A stretch of 64,000 nt of DNA from Cladopsammia gracilis (lineage: Eukaryota; Cnidaria; Anthozoa; Scleractinia; Dendrophylliidae): NCBI GenBank assembly GCA_022457155.1, contig JAJGOT010000138.1, positions 391,001-455,000 on the forward strand, written 5' to 3'. Of this stretch, positions 22,286 to 32,830 are shown piece after piece. Below the pieces are notes generated by a model that made no database searches, was not told the DNA's origin, and saw nothing but the letters and a program-made list of their open reading frames with translations. Position numbers and translations under genes: made by a program. Each line of letters opens with the position of its first letter. Position 1 is the first letter of the stretch.

Positions 22286-23586
22286 AGATTCGTTCTTTTT
22301 TCCCGACAATCTGCTTATAAAGAGATGCTTTCCAGTTAAAATTTTGCCACGAGCTTGCAACAATCTAATAATCAGAATGAAACAGTGTTATCACGTTGGA
22401 ATGTTAATTTATGCTGTTTGCGAGAAAAACTGTGTTGTTTTCACGAAACTTAATCTTGAGTTAAACTCAACAATCTAACAAGAACCGGGCAACAAATAGC
22501 ACTGAGTTAGACAATTTAAAAGACGTATTTAAAATAAAGTATTGTTTGGTTTTCCCCGTTTCAAATAGAAAATTTTAGATTTAAATTTCTTGTGGATAAC
22601 TGAAAATATTCAGCAAAAGCCCGTGCGTCGGCGTCACGCCATGGTCACGCAGTTTCTTAGTCTATTTCTACCGGTTCACCTTCACCGTTTTCAGTCCAAG
22701 ATAATAATTAGTCGATTTAATTTCTTGTCTTTCACTTTTCGATTAAAAAAAAAACGAAATCGGTAAAATGAGTGTAAGATTATAATCTATATTGTTGACC
22801 TTTTTCCTTCTTATAAGAATAGAATCGCGTATAATTCGTCAGAGAAGGAATGGGAAAAGGATACCGGCTGCTCTTTAAAAACCAATTTCAGCAAAATTCA
22901 AAGCTGGAAATTATTTCTAGCCATATAAATGTACTTTTCTAACCTTTATGGTATTTTTATACAGTAATAATTTGAGTTTCCAGTTTCAAAGCTGATTTTA
23001 TGTGACCCATTTGTCGGTGAGCAAATATGGCCATTTCAGTAAATTGTCAATTTTTGACAATCTCCAACAAAACCTAAAAGTGATTTGCCTGCAGAAGTTT
23101 TTCAATATTATGAAAATACAATACCCTGACTTTACTTAGGAATATAAAAGGTTAAAAAATTTTGACCACTTTGGCCGAAAACATCAACTGAAATTGGGTA
23201 ATTTTGGTAATTTTTCAGCACCACCAAACCACCCTCTCTGTTCAAAACTATTTCTCAGCTGTTAAGCAAAATCTGAGAATAATGTTGTTATATTTTAAAA
23301 GGAGAAGGGTTGGCTAGCAAAGAAATGTTATTACATTTAAACATTCTGCTGCTTTTGTTATGATCAGGGACCTGCAAAGTTGGTTAATTTTAGAAAATTC
23401 AATGGTCAAAACCGGCTTCCTGGGGGGTCAAAATTTAATTAGCTGTCACGTGATCATATGAGATTTAAAAGACAAAATAATATCGATTTGATTACTTGCT
23501 CATGACTACCTTTCACCACACCAAGTTTGAGGTAGGGTTGTTTCTGGCCATTTCCAAAAATCCTTGACTCATTCGTGGACTGGCTC
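22286..23586 (-). repeat. Right arm of the TTAA palindrome
   Basis: Inverse match to 18262-19551, with small indels (for example around 22790). An AT-only trinucleotide-like tract at 22080-22140 lies just inside it. Confidence 0.8.
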
Positions 23587-23597
23587 TTAATTGTAAA

Positions 23598-26105
23598 TCA
23601 AACAAGTTTCCATTTCCCATGGTTTTCTATATCAAGGTATTTTTTTATCCAGCTTAATTTGAGAGCTTTGTTAAAAAGTTTTATATCGCTCATCCTTAGC
23701 CCTCCATTTTCGTAGTCACTGATCATTATATCACGCTTTATTTTGTCACCCTTGCCATCCCATAAGAAATTAAAAAGGATATTATTTATCTCTCCTATAG
23801 CGTTGTGGTTTGTTGGCAGAGGTGACAAAATGTAAACAAGTTGGGATACAATTAAGCTTTTTAACACAGTGATTTTACCAAGCAAACTTAGATGCCGCAG
23901 TTCCCAGCAGCTTAAACTATTTCTAACTTTAGTTAATCTCTCGCTATAGTTAGCTTCTACAGTAATTTCAGGGTTGGTCGAAAGCCATACTCCCAGTGCT
24001 TTAACTCTATCTTTGACCCATTTAAAACCTTTTTCAGGGCAGAATTCTACTTCTTTTCCGATGTTGGCGCCGATCCACATCAGTTCTGTTTTTTGTTATT
24101 TAAGCGTAGGCCTGAAATTTTACTAAAAAGGTCTAAGACTTGTAAAGAATTTGTAAACGAGTCCCTCGATCCATCGAAAATTAGGGTAGTGTCATCTGCA
24201 TATTGGCTGATATTAATTTCTTGTTCATCAATTGTTATGCCCTTGATATTTTTGTTTTTTCTGATTGCCTCAGCTAACACTTCTACACATAAAATAAAAA
24301 GATATGGAGAGAGAGGGCAGCCTTGCCTAACTCCCCTTTCAAGTTTAAAGAAGTTACTAGACCAACCGTTATTTAGGATGCAGCTTTCTATGTTATGATA
24401 GAAAAGTTGAATCCAGTTTATAGCGTCTGGGCCAAAATCGTAATGACGAAGAGTCTTTTGCAAGAAAGGCCACTCTACCGTGTCAAAAGCTTTTTCAAAG
24501 TCAAGGAAAAGAAGGAGACCAGGAATGTTTTTTTTTTCTGCTGTATATTTTATAATACCATCGATGAGTCTAATATTCTCTCCAATGAATCTACCTTTAA
24601 GAAAACCGGTTTGGTCATTGTTGATAAATTTCGGAAGAACCTGTTTAAGGCGGTTTGTGATCGCTTTGGCTGCTATTTTATATTATTATACATTGGTGTC
24701 ACTAGATCGATTTTGATTGGCTATAAGCACGCAGCTAATTATTGATTGCTGTTTCTGTTACGTCATACCTACAGACAATAGTTTTATGCATGCAGAAGTG
24801 GCGTCATACCTACAGACAATAGTTTTATGCATGCAGAAGTGGCGCTCTTGTCTTTAATAGTGCAGCTCAGGAATATGCATAATAAAACAATTATTGGATT
24901 CGGTTTTCGCATGATAGCGATAATTATCAAGGCCTCAGTTTGTGTTATCCGCCTCAGCCTTCGGCTTCGGCAGATAACACAAACTTTGGCCTTGATAATT
25001 ATCGCTATCATGCTCATCCTCATCCAATAATTGTTAAATCACAGTTTAATAAAGATATCTGTCGCCAGTTTTTGATAAAGTGCGGTTCAGCATCTTTCTT
25101 TGGAATAAGCTTGATAATACCACGCCTTTGGGTAATTGACATCTGTCCCGTTTGATGTGCATAATTTATCGATTTTAGAAAATAATCAGCAATATCATTC
25201 CAAAAAACTTTGTAAAATTCTGCAGGTAATCCATCAGAGCCTGGTGTTTTGTTACATTCCATATCCTTAAGTGCTTTTAGACATTCTGCTTTGGTTAAAA
25301 GACCCTCGCAACTTTCTTGCACAGTCTGATTTAATTTTTTCTCTGTCGGCGTCTCAAAAAAGATGTTGTACTCTTCGTTTTGAGAGTCAATTTTTGAGCG
25401 GTACAGATGTTTGTAAAAAGTTTCACACTCTTAAGATTTCTTCATCTGTAGTAGCAAAATTTTCGCCCTCTAATTTTAATTGGCTAATTGCCCCTTGTTT
25501 GTAGTGCCGTTTCTCTAGATTTAAAAAGTACTTGTGTTTTTTTCGCCCTCGTTGTGCCATCTGCATCTTGCTCTCAAAATCGAACCTTTTGTCCGGTATT
25601 CAATATTTTTTTCCAATTCTGATTTTTTTGTCTCTAGAGTATTTACGGCATCTTCCTTATCTTTTCCATTCATGTTGTTAGTCTCAATTGATCGTTGCAG
25701 GTTGTTAATCTCTTTTTCGAGCTCTTCTTCATGCCAAGATATTTTTGCTTTTTTTATCGATGAGTATTTTAGAGATTGTTCTCTTATCTTTAGCTTTATC
25801 ATTTCCCACATGAGAGCACCGTTGACCGTAATGTCGTTTTGGTATTCTTCGTAGGTGTCTTTAATTACAGCTCGAATTTGATTTACATAGTCAGTTTCTG
25901 TTAAGAGAGAGGTGTTAAGTTTCCAAAAACTTGGGCCTTGCGCATTAGAGTGAGTAGCAACCTTGATATCTATTAAGAAGAGATCCGTTTTATATCCAGT
26001 TGAAATATCAGTTGACTTAACATTGCACATTAAATTTTGTGTGACAAGAAAGAAATCTAATCGACATTGTATTTGTGTTTTTTTGCGGCGCAAGTGTATC
26101 TTCAA
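23598..26105 (-). pseudogene. LINE ORF2, linker and reverse transcriptase domain, broken
   Basis: Frame 26105-25521 is the region between endonuclease and polymerase. Frame 25322-25020 has MECNKTPGSDGLPAEFYKVF (RT motif 0/1 region) and GIIKLIPKKDAEP. After the MITE at about 24692-25037, LINE sequence resumes and encodes GLLLFLDFEKAFDT (motif A), RGVRQGCPLSPYLF (motif B) and ISQYADDTTLIFDG (motif C, active-site ADD). Frame 24080-23598 continues as WIGANIGKEVEFCPEKGFKW. Stops and shifts interrupt at about 25440, 24480 and 24080. At 23587 it meets the TTAA element. Confidence 0.85.
24692..25037. mobile_element. MITE with a long hairpin, inside LINE reverse transcriptase
   Basis: Interrupts the LINE polymerase frame, which resumes on the other side at KIAAKAITNR. 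It contains a near-perfect hairpin at about 24909-25012 (GATAGCGATAATTATCAAGG against its complement, with a CTTCGGCTTCGG loop) and a tandem 43-bp duplication at 24759-24843. Boundaries are estimated from where LINE coding sequence stops and resumes. Confidence 0.6.
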
Positions 26106-26648
26106 GTGTCAGGGTTTAATACTCTCCACGCGTCTACCATGTCAAATTGGGTACATAGATCTGTTATTATTTTAACTGATTCCGTATGTGTTTTAGCGAG
26201 GCCGCCTTTTTTGCCCATATCTAGGTTTAAAACCAAATTGGTCTCCACCAATTATTATCTCGTCACACTGAAAATCTCGTAGATGGTGAAAGAAGTTCAG
26301 AAAGAAACATGGCTCATCGTCATTGGACGCATATAGTGTGGCCAGGGTCACGCATTTCTCTTCTACTTTAACATCACAAATAATAAATCTGCCATTGGGA
26401 TCTAAGTATGTCCGTTGAAGGTTGAAACTAAAATTATTATTAAATAAAATAGCGACTCCCCCTCTAGCAGCTAAAGAGGGTTTTATATCCCCATTCAGCA
26501 GACCATAAAGGAATTGTGTTTTCCGAGCAGTGCACTTCTTGCAGCATGTAGACGGAATGTTTTTACCCCTAAGCCAATTAAAAATTTCTCGTCTTTTTAA
26601 TCTATCTCCCAATCCTCTCACATTAAGGGAACATACATTTAAATCCAA
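26100..26648 (-). pseudogene. LINE ORF2, AP-type endonuclease domain
   Basis: Starts MDLNVCSLNVRGLGDRLKRR, the classic opening of an exonuclease-endonuclease-phosphatase domain. Further on are ARGGVAILFNNNFSFNLQRT, GRFIICDVKVEEKCVTLATL, YASNDDEP and DEIIIGGDQF (the catalytic GGD motif). A frame shift follows FQCDEIIIGGDQF near 26230. This domain nicks the target DNA to prime reverse transcription. Confidence 0.8.
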
Positions 26649-27055
26649 TTGTAAGGCAGAAGGAAAAAGTTGCTGTCATTTAGAAAACCATGCAAAAATG
26701 ATGAATTGTAGTTATCGTAAATAATGCAGAAAAACAAAATAGGGACATTATCGATTTTAGCCAATGAAACTCCAAAACAGCAAACAAAAGAAAAAAAAAC
26801 AGATAAGAAGAAAACATTGTTGACTTGAGCCCCAGCAGGCTTGATTGTTAGAATTGAAACAGCAGCGAAAACCGTGATGCACACAAGGTCACTTACCTCT
26901 CTTGGGGAAGAGAAAACAATCACTACTCGAAGCTCGCTAAAAAGTCGTTGATTAGAGGTCAGCAAATTATAATTTTTTTAACAATTGTAGTGCCAAACAT
27001 TGTAATGCAAAAATAATTTCAAGCCTTTTTTAAAACATGTTGTTCCACAATAACA

Positions 27056-27912
27056 CTAAAGGGCTTTCAGGTTTTCGTAAGATTGAATCTTTAAAACTTT
27101 TGATTCAGGGTCCGTTTTGAAAAAATTTTTTCCATCGACAGTCCATGACCTACTGTTCGGATACTTTTTTCTTGGATTTCTCGTTTGCCTAAAGAGTTCT
27201 GCTCTCCACGCAGTTAGATTTTCGTTAATAAAGATTTTTTCAGTTTCCAGCTCTTCATGCAAATCTAAATTCTTGAGGCTTGTTCTTGCTCTGTAAAGTT
27301 TCCTTTTAGCCTCATAGTTACCAAAACGAACAATGATTGGTCGCGGTGCACCGTTATTTTTCTTCTTTAATCTGTGGACGATGTCAATGTCGTCGCGCGA
27401 TAAGCATACTCCTACTAAGTTTCCTAATTTGATAACGTTCACCATGTTGTCTTCCTCTTCACGTTCGGGGATTCCGTGTATTTCCAAATTAAATTTACGG
27501 GTATACTGCCCCAGTTTATCTTGCTTGTATTCGACTTCAAAAAGTCTTTGCTCTAGCTCTTCATAATCGTTCTGAAGCTGTTCACAATTAGTCTTCAAGC
27601 TTTTGTTTTCTTTCGTTGTCTTCAACTTGTCTCTGTGTAAATTCCAAACTCCCTTTCAAATCTTTGTAGCTACTTTTTAGAATTTCCACTTCTTGAACGA
27701 GTTTTTCGGTATTTGCTTTTAGTTCCATCAGCATTTTCCACACATTGGACAGTGAAGGGGTAGCCGTGTCGCTCTCGGTGGTCGCCATTAGATCTGTTGA
27801 GTCGGATGATGAACCAACGATTCCTCGTTTTTTTGCGAGAGGAGACAGAGAATCTTAGTTGCTAGATGTGCTGCTTAGCTTCCCCTTTTTTCCTTCTTCT
27901 AGTTCTTGGCAT
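27056..27912 (-). pseudogene. LINE ORF1 (coiled-coil, L1 ORF1p-like RNA-binding protein)
   Basis: The start near 27912 gives MPRTRRRKKGEA, then a frame shift leads into the serine-rich LSPLAKKRGIVGSSSDSTD. A heptad-rich segment follows (NVWKMLMELKANTEKLVQEV, ending in LEQRLFEVEYKQDKL), then the RRM-like block NLEIHGIPEREEEDNMVNVI and DIDIVHRLKKKN with RPIIVRFGNYEAKRKLYRAR. This order, coiled coil then RNA-binding domain then C-terminal domain, is that of L1 ORF1p, which trimerises and coats LINE RNA. Frame changes near 27860 and 27610 break it. Confidence 0.75.
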
Positions 27913-27972
27913 GCCCTTATTATTTCCATATTCAAACATTTCGACCTCTCAAGATAGTGAGCTTACGAGAAC

Positions 27973-28278
27973 ATGTCTTCACTCGACGGCAGCTCGGCCC
28001 AGTCTCATCATGATCTTTTCATTTATTGTGATATTATTCACTCACAATATGTTGGAGATACACTTGTTCCCCTGCTTCGAATTGTTCCCGTAAAAGGAAA
28101 AGATGGTGAACGGGTCAGCAAATCATTTTTGCGCCCGCAATACATACCTGTTAGCAGAAAGCAGTTCGAGATGATTGAAGTTAATATAGAGCGAGACACG
28201 GGGGAGTCAGTACCATTTGAGTTTGGAAGAGTGTTGTTAACACTTCATTTTCGTCAGAGTCAACCTCCATACTTTTAA
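27973..28278 (+). pseudogene. Polinton minor capsid (penton-like) gene, 3' part
   Basis: Continuation of the gene begun at 16620. The block DLFIYCDIIHSQYVGDTLVP, then LLRIVPVKGKDGERV, PQYIPVSRKQFEMIEVNIER and FGRVLLTLHFR, is characteristic of the C-terminal half of Polinton minor capsid proteins. The ATG at 27973 lies close to the LINE junction and is probably not the native start. Ends with TAA at 28276-28278. Confidence 0.75.
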
Positions 28279-28316
28279 AGGGTGAGATCAAGAAAATTCA
28301 CACTCCGAATCACAAG

Positions 28317-28734
28317 TTGTATGAACAATATTATTTGAATCAAGCCAAACAAAAAGGTGGAAATTTACCAGCCTTTCATGGAGCTCGATTTCAGCGGGGA
28401 TATGGTTTAGGTTCCATATTTAGAGGTCTTTTTCGCTGGGCGGTACCTCACCTAAAACAGGGTGCTAAAATGCTTGGTAAAAAAGCTCTACAAACGGGCG
28501 TTAACATTGCTCAAGATGCAATGCCTGGAAAGGATCTTAAAACGGCTTTTGGTAATCGAACTAAACAAGCCGCCAGTGAACTTCCCAGAATTCCCTGCAA
28601 GCGCAGTCAGGTGGAGGTCAAAAAGCTATAAAAAGAAAAGCACAGTCTAGGAATAACACTTCACCACCTGGCAAGAAACGGAGAACATCTCCGCAGCAGA
28701 AGAAACCCAAAGACAAATATTCATTTTTGAAGTA
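28317..28734 (+). pseudogene. Small basic Polinton virion-type protein
   Basis: Follows the minor capsid gene by about 40 bp. Begins MYEQYYLNQAKQKGGNLPAF, then a Gly-rich hydrophobic patch (GYGLGSIFRGLFRWAVPHL), a basic helix (KMLGKKALQTGVNIAQDAM) and, after a one-base shift near 28600, a strongly basic tail ending GKKRRTSPQQKKPK then YSFLK and stop at 28734. The position between the two capsid genes, the amphipathic segment and the NLS-like tail suggest a minor virion or DNA-condensing protein comparable in type to adenoviral core or membrane-lytic proteins; that role is inference. Confidence 0.55.
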
Positions 28735-28737
28735 AAC

Positions 28738-28970
28738 ATGGCTTTTGTTCATCATGAATCTCAAGAGTGTATGAAATCGGAACTCGATCTCTTCACAATC
28801 CCTGCTACACAAACATCAATCACCAAAGGACAATGGGTCGAATATCACCCTATCAGTAACATTACTGACAGTGGCCCCATTGAATTTAATGTCTCGGGAA
28901 CTGGCGGGAACTTAGCTCAGTTGATAGAGCACCGGTCTGCAGAGCGGGAGGTCTTGGGTTCGAACCCCGG

Positions 28971-29006
<36 letters not shown>

Positions 29007-30390
29007 TGAAGGTGCTGCCTTTGCTATGACATTGGCAAATGGTTAGACCTTCACGTGGCTCGGATGACCACGTAGAAATGGCGGTCCCGTCTCCCATGGG
29101 GACGTAAAAGAACCACTGAGGACGTAACAAACCCTGGCTGTGACCACCCTCAGTGTCAGTACTTGTTCATGGGTGGGGTGGGTCTGATTGATTGTGAAGC
29201 GCATTTGAATATGTATATAGAATTTGCGCTATACAAATGCATATTATTATTATTTATTGTTAAAGCCAAGATCACTAAGGCAAACGGTACCGCTTTAGAT
29301 CTCAACACTGAAGTAGGGCCTGTGAACCTCTTTCTCCACTCCTTGTTTTCGCAAGTGGATGTGTCTTTGAACGAGCGACTTATCTCACCATCAACCAATA
29401 CTTACCCTTATCGCAGCATGATTGAAACATTGCTGAACTATGGGGAAGAAGCTAAAACAAGTCAACTGTCCATGGCTATGTTTTACAAAGATACTGCTGG
29501 TAAGATGGATGTGGTTAATCCAGTGGCTGAAGATGCTGATGCAAATATGGGCTTAAAGGCTCGATATGAATTTACGAAACAAAGTAATACAGTGGATATG
29601 ATGGGACCCATTCACAGCGATATTTTTTTCCAAGATCGGTTGATGTTGAATGGAGTAAATTTAAGAACCAAGCTGAACAGAGCTAAAAATTCGTTTTGCT
29701 TGGTCTCATCAGCTGGTGCTGCCAACTTCAAGGTTGAAATCACAGAAGCGATTTTGTTTTGTTGTTATTTTGTAAGTGGCCTCTTCTATCATTCTGGGTC
29801 ATGCGGTTGCGTTGAAACAAACGACTGCCAAGTACCCCATTCGCCGCGTGGATTGTAAAGTCCTCTCCATTCCACAAGGATTCAGCTCATTTACCCTGGA
29901 TAACCTTTTCTTGGGTCACATTCCCAAGCGCCTGGTGCTAACGTTAGTAGATACAGAAGCCTTTAATGGAACTTTTGCTTCCAACCCCTTTAACTTCAAA
30001 CACCACAACCTAACTCAAGTAGGTGTTTATGTGGATGGAGAAAAAATTCCTCGAAAACCTCTGTTTCTCAAATTTGCTGAGGCTGGGGGTCAGAATTTCA
30101 TAGCCGGATACCAAACCCTTTTTTCAGGCACTGGAAAACTTTTCCAGGACACAGGCAACCAGATCACTAGAAGCGATTACAGCTCTGGCTATACAGCTTT
30201 CTGTTTTGATCTGTCTCCAGATCACTGCTCAGGTGATTATTTTCAGGTTATAAAACAGGGCAATCTTCGAGTTGAACTTCATTTTGGTCAACCACTCGCG
30301 AACACAGTGAACCTTATCCTCTACTCTGAGTTTCAAAACGTGATTGAGATTGACGGAAACCGAAACGTGTTGTTTGACTACACCAATTAG
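28738..30390 (+). pseudogene. MCP: Polinton major capsid protein, split by SINE
   Basis: Opens MAFVHHESQECMKSELDLFT and TKGQWVEYHPISNITDSGPI, then FNVSGTG near 28900 where a SINE enters. Capsid sequence resumes near 29265 with KAKITKANGTALDLNTEVGP, VNLFLHSLFSQVDVSLNERL and NTYPYRSMIETLLNYGEEAK. A shift and local scrambling occur near 29755-29775; the other frame continues LGHAVALKQTTAKYPIRRVD, FTLDNLFLGHIPKRLVLTLV and LRVELHFGQPLANTVNLILY to TAG at 30388. These blocks match the double jelly-roll capsid protein of Polintons (called PY in older work). About a dozen residues appear lost at the SINE junction. Confidence 0.85.
28906..29262 (+). mobile_element. tRNA-derived SINE inside the capsid gene
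   Basis: The head is tRNA-like with an A box (TAGCTCAGTTGATAGAGC) and a B box (GGTTCGAACCCC); the loop in the anticodon position is CTGCAGA, giving GCA (Cys). A body of about 250 bp follows and ends in a CGCTATACAAATGCA motif plus an ATT repeat tail. It interrupts capsid codons, so it is a SINE and not a functional tRNA gene. Confidence 0.8.
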
Positions 30391-30391
30391 A

Positions 30392-30919
30392 ACGGATACT
30401 ATTCAGCTAACGCTTATTTTGAGAAAGGATAAATATACCCGAGGTGTGTTTCAAGGAGTGTACCCTTCAGATAAACTACCCACCAGCGTTTCTTCCTACC
30501 CAGCCCTGTTCATTGCTAATGTGGATACAAGCGACAAGTCTGGATCACACTGGGTTGCGTTTTATTTTACTAAGGACCGAAAGGGAGAATTTTTTCACTC
30601 TTATGGATTACAGCCATGCAAATATAGTGAAACATTTAGTAGTTTTTTGAACAATAATTCCAGACAGTGGATTTTTAACTCTGACACTTTGCAAATCATA
30701 AAAAGTAAAGTTTGTGGTCATTATTGCTTGTATTTTGCCTTATTTCGTTGTCGTAATATTACTGTGAGCACCATTGTATATCGTTTTTCTAAAAATAAAC
30801 ATCGAAATGATTTTCTTGTAAAACGGTTTATTGAAAAACATTTCCCTTTAAGTCTAAAAAGATATCATACCCATGTAAACAAACAAGGATCAAAAGCACA
30901 GCACAAAGACACCGTGTAA
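30392..30919 (+). pseudogene. PRO: Polinton Cys protease (adenain-like), start codon lost
   Basis: Matures capsid proteins in the adenovirus-like family. Visible catalytic motifs are SHWVAFYF (His) with a following Tyr/Gln region, and KVCGHYCLYFALFR (Cys). The N-terminal block is LILRKDKYTRGVFQGVYPSD. The natural start appears to be the ACG at 30392 (followed by GATACTATTCAG), in place of an ATG, so the copy has probably lost its initiator; the only upstream ATG (30344) overlaps the capsid gene. Otherwise the frame is open for 176 codons to TAA. Confidence 0.8.
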
Positions 30920-30989
30920 TTTCCTTTCAATGTATTTTATTAAGTGATCAAAATAAAGAAGTGATAACAAAAAAAGAAAGTGTCATTGT

Positions 30990-31753
30990 TTACAAACGTA
31001 ACCAGCGAGCGGCATTTGGGCGTTGGTTTGTAATCTTTCTCCTAGACTTTTTCACTGGAGATGACGTAGAGGGTGGGGTGGGAAGCCAGCGTGATGGACT
31101 ATCTGGCATCTCATCCTTGAGTCTTGTTTTGAATTCCCGTATGGCGCTCTGACGTTGTGGATTCCGCACAAGATTCTCGGGTACGTTCATTCGCGCCAGA
31201 CCTCTCGCAAACACCGACCATCCAACTGGTTGAAATCCTTTTCGTTGACATACTATATCATTCACTAAATCAACCACGTGAGACCCAGGAATCGCTTTGT
31301 TTTCATACATCAACTCCTTTTTCGTTCCAATGCAACACATCTCGGTTTTGTTTGATTTTATCCAGGAGTTGTCTTGCCCCAGTCTTGTAGATCTTAGGAA
31401 CACTTTTCATGACTTCTTGTTCTACAACCGTTGGTATAGTTTCTACTCTACTGGTTTCTCCAGTTTCTTCACTCTCTTCTGATTTAGGAGTTTCCATGGG
31501 TTTGGGGGCTGTTATCTTCACGTGAAGTGGCTGACCTTTTCTCTGATTATATTAAAGTCAGATAGCGCTGCAACACTTGATTGTACAGTTTCGCTTTTTC
31601 CTCGTCATCAAGTTGATTATTGGATAAAATATCACCCATTTCACTATCCAGGTTTTTTAGAGTTTGTGTTACAGGTGGGGTTAATATGTGTTGGCGTTGC
31701 AATCGTTCCAGTGTGTTCTCGGGAAGGAGATCCATGCACTTGGTATGATTCAT
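30990..31753 (-). pseudogene. Polinton-associated protein of unknown function
   Basis: Three adjoining minus-strand frames read as one protein: MNHTKCMDLLPENTLERLQR (31753), a helical LNNQ-type segment ending VLQRYLTLI, a stop at 31547, then KPMETPKSEESEETGE with VPKIYKTGARQLLDKIKQNR, a shift near 31320, and AIPGSHVVDLVNDIVCQRKG with a Ser/Pro/basic tail ending at 30990. A predicted helical N-terminus, an acidic linker and a globular basic C-terminal domain can be seen. From memory, similar proteins occur beside the ATPase in many cnidarian Polintons, but I know no function. It lies tail-to-tail with the protease. Confidence 0.5.
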
Positions 31754-32078
31754 TTAGGTAAGAACGGAGCTCAAAACATGTAGAACAGGTGGCAACAAAA
31801 CGCTTAAAAAGTTACCTCCGTGTTGTACTAATATTTTCTTTTTCTTGGCAAGGGGTGTACTTTTTTCAGCTAGAGCAATGAAGGATTTCTTGTGGGTTAG
31901 AAGTTTCCTCTTGGTAGGTTAACTAACAGGCACAGTCTCTTTAAGCACGTTTAGAACACACACAAATGGTTCTTACTAAAGCATCGTCGGCCACTTTAAG
32001 AATCGCTTTGCGCTGCGCTGGAGTACACTTTGCAAGGAGCTTTAAAAAGTCGTGGTTCTTTCTCAGTCGCTGGGCCAT
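31754..32078 (-). pseudogene. Small Polinton protein with a hydrophobic Gly-rich tail
   Basis: ATG 32078 opens MAQRLRKNHDFLKLLAKCTP and QRKAILKVADDALVRTICVC. A shift near 31955 restores LNVLKETVPVS, an in-frame TAA follows, and then PTKRKLLTHKKSFIALAE, KKKKILVQHGGNFLSVLLPP and a hydrophobic end reaching the stop at 31754. An N-terminal helical part, a basic middle (KKKK) and a QHGGNFL Gly-Gly site followed by a hydrophobic tail recall small virion precursors cleaved by adenain-like proteases after GG. The protease-site idea is inference. Confidence 0.5.
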
Positions 32079-32113
32079 GCTCAACTGATTTATATCGCTG
32101 TGATGCAACCTTT

Positions 32114-32830
32114 TTATACCTTTTGGATGTATGCGTACTGGGTGTCCCCAGGGAAGATGTTAGTTCGCAAACGGAAGTCGGCAGGCGTATCCGGTTTAAG
32201 ATCACATAACAAATACCCATATGCTCTCTTGGTTGCATCTTGGAAAGCTTCTTGCATGTATTTTGTATGACCGGGAAACATCTGTTTCGCTAAATGAATC
32301 ACTTGACTGCTATCATGTGGCGATTTGAACACCTAATGACAGTTCAAACTCATATCTCTCAGTTCTTTTCCACGGTAAAATATATTTTGCAAAATGAATA
32401 TCACACTCAAATTGCGATGATGACAACCTTTCGTGAACAAATTGGTAGTTCTCTGATCATTACTAAGTTCTTGCATCAAATCATCAATGACCACAAGATT
32501 CCGAATCGATGGATTAATCATAGATTCCAAGTCACTGGGAACTCCTTCAACAAAATTAATGTTTGGAATGGTTCGTAACATAACATCGTACGCTGGTTGA
32601 TAAATCCCGTAACACCATATAATATTTTCAGGCGCTCCATCGATCATGTCTTCTCCTGATTCTAGTAAACATTTGACAAATTGACTCTTTCCACAACACG
32701 TTGGTCCGGCTATCAATGCGGGGAAAGGATGTTTCCACCTTGGATCCATAGTCACAACTGACTGATTAAACTGCATACACTTTGATTTATAGCAAAATCG
32801 TTTTAGGTTCATCCTCTTTCTCATAAACAC
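32114..32830 (-). pseudogene. ATP: Polinton genome-packaging ATPase (FtsK/HerA-type), one frameshift
   Basis: Powers DNA packaging in related viruses. The Walker A motif is IAGPTCCGKSQFVKCLL and the Walker B LVVIDDLMQEL, both in frame 32830-32333; the sensor-like segment VIFILQNIFYRG precedes RDMSLN. A one-base shift near 32335 puts the last part (KSPHDSSQVIHLAKQMFPGH, then YGYLLCDLKPD and a TNIFPGD end) in another frame, stopping at 32114. The first Met with coding context is near 32774 (MQFNQSVV) although the frame is open from 32830. It overlaps the upstream zinc-finger gene by about 40 bp if the longer start is used. Confidence 0.85.

Larger units (their letters stand above)
18262..23586. 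mobile_element. Large palindromic non-autonomous element with TTAA target duplication
   Basis: Perfect TTAA copies flank it (18258-18261 and 23587-23590). The arms, 18262-19551 and 22286-23586, are inverted repeats of about 1.3 kb starting GAGCCAGTCCACGAATGAGT. The element lies within LINE ORF2. No transposase is visible in the 2.7-kb centre, which instead holds two further MITEs. TTAA duplications are made by piggyBac, Kolobok and some Sola elements; the ends do not begin with the piggyBac CCC, so Kolobok is a better guess. Arm identity is high but not perfect. Confidence 0.8.
17065..27960 (-). mobile_element. L1-like LINE retrotransposon, itself interrupted
   Basis: A minus-strand two-ORF LINE: a coiled-coil ORF1 (27912-27056) followed by an ORF2 with endonuclease, reverse transcriptase and a C-terminal Cys motif, ending at a tract that reads (TTA)n on the minus strand (17065-17110). 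It lies in the middle of the Polinton minor capsid gene. ORF2 is interrupted by a 5.3-kb TTAA-flanked palindrome and by a MITE. Ends are approximate; I could not identify a convincing target-site duplication. Confidence 0.85.

Noticed and set aside
18262..23586. Assembly artefact or simple inverted duplication
   Set aside because: Exact TTAA copies on both outer sides and interruption of LINE ORF2 at that point favour transposition, though raw reads would settle it.
28906..28980. A functional tRNA-Cys gene
   Set aside because: A and B boxes are present, but it is fused to a SINE body and repeat tail and lies inside a capsid gene.
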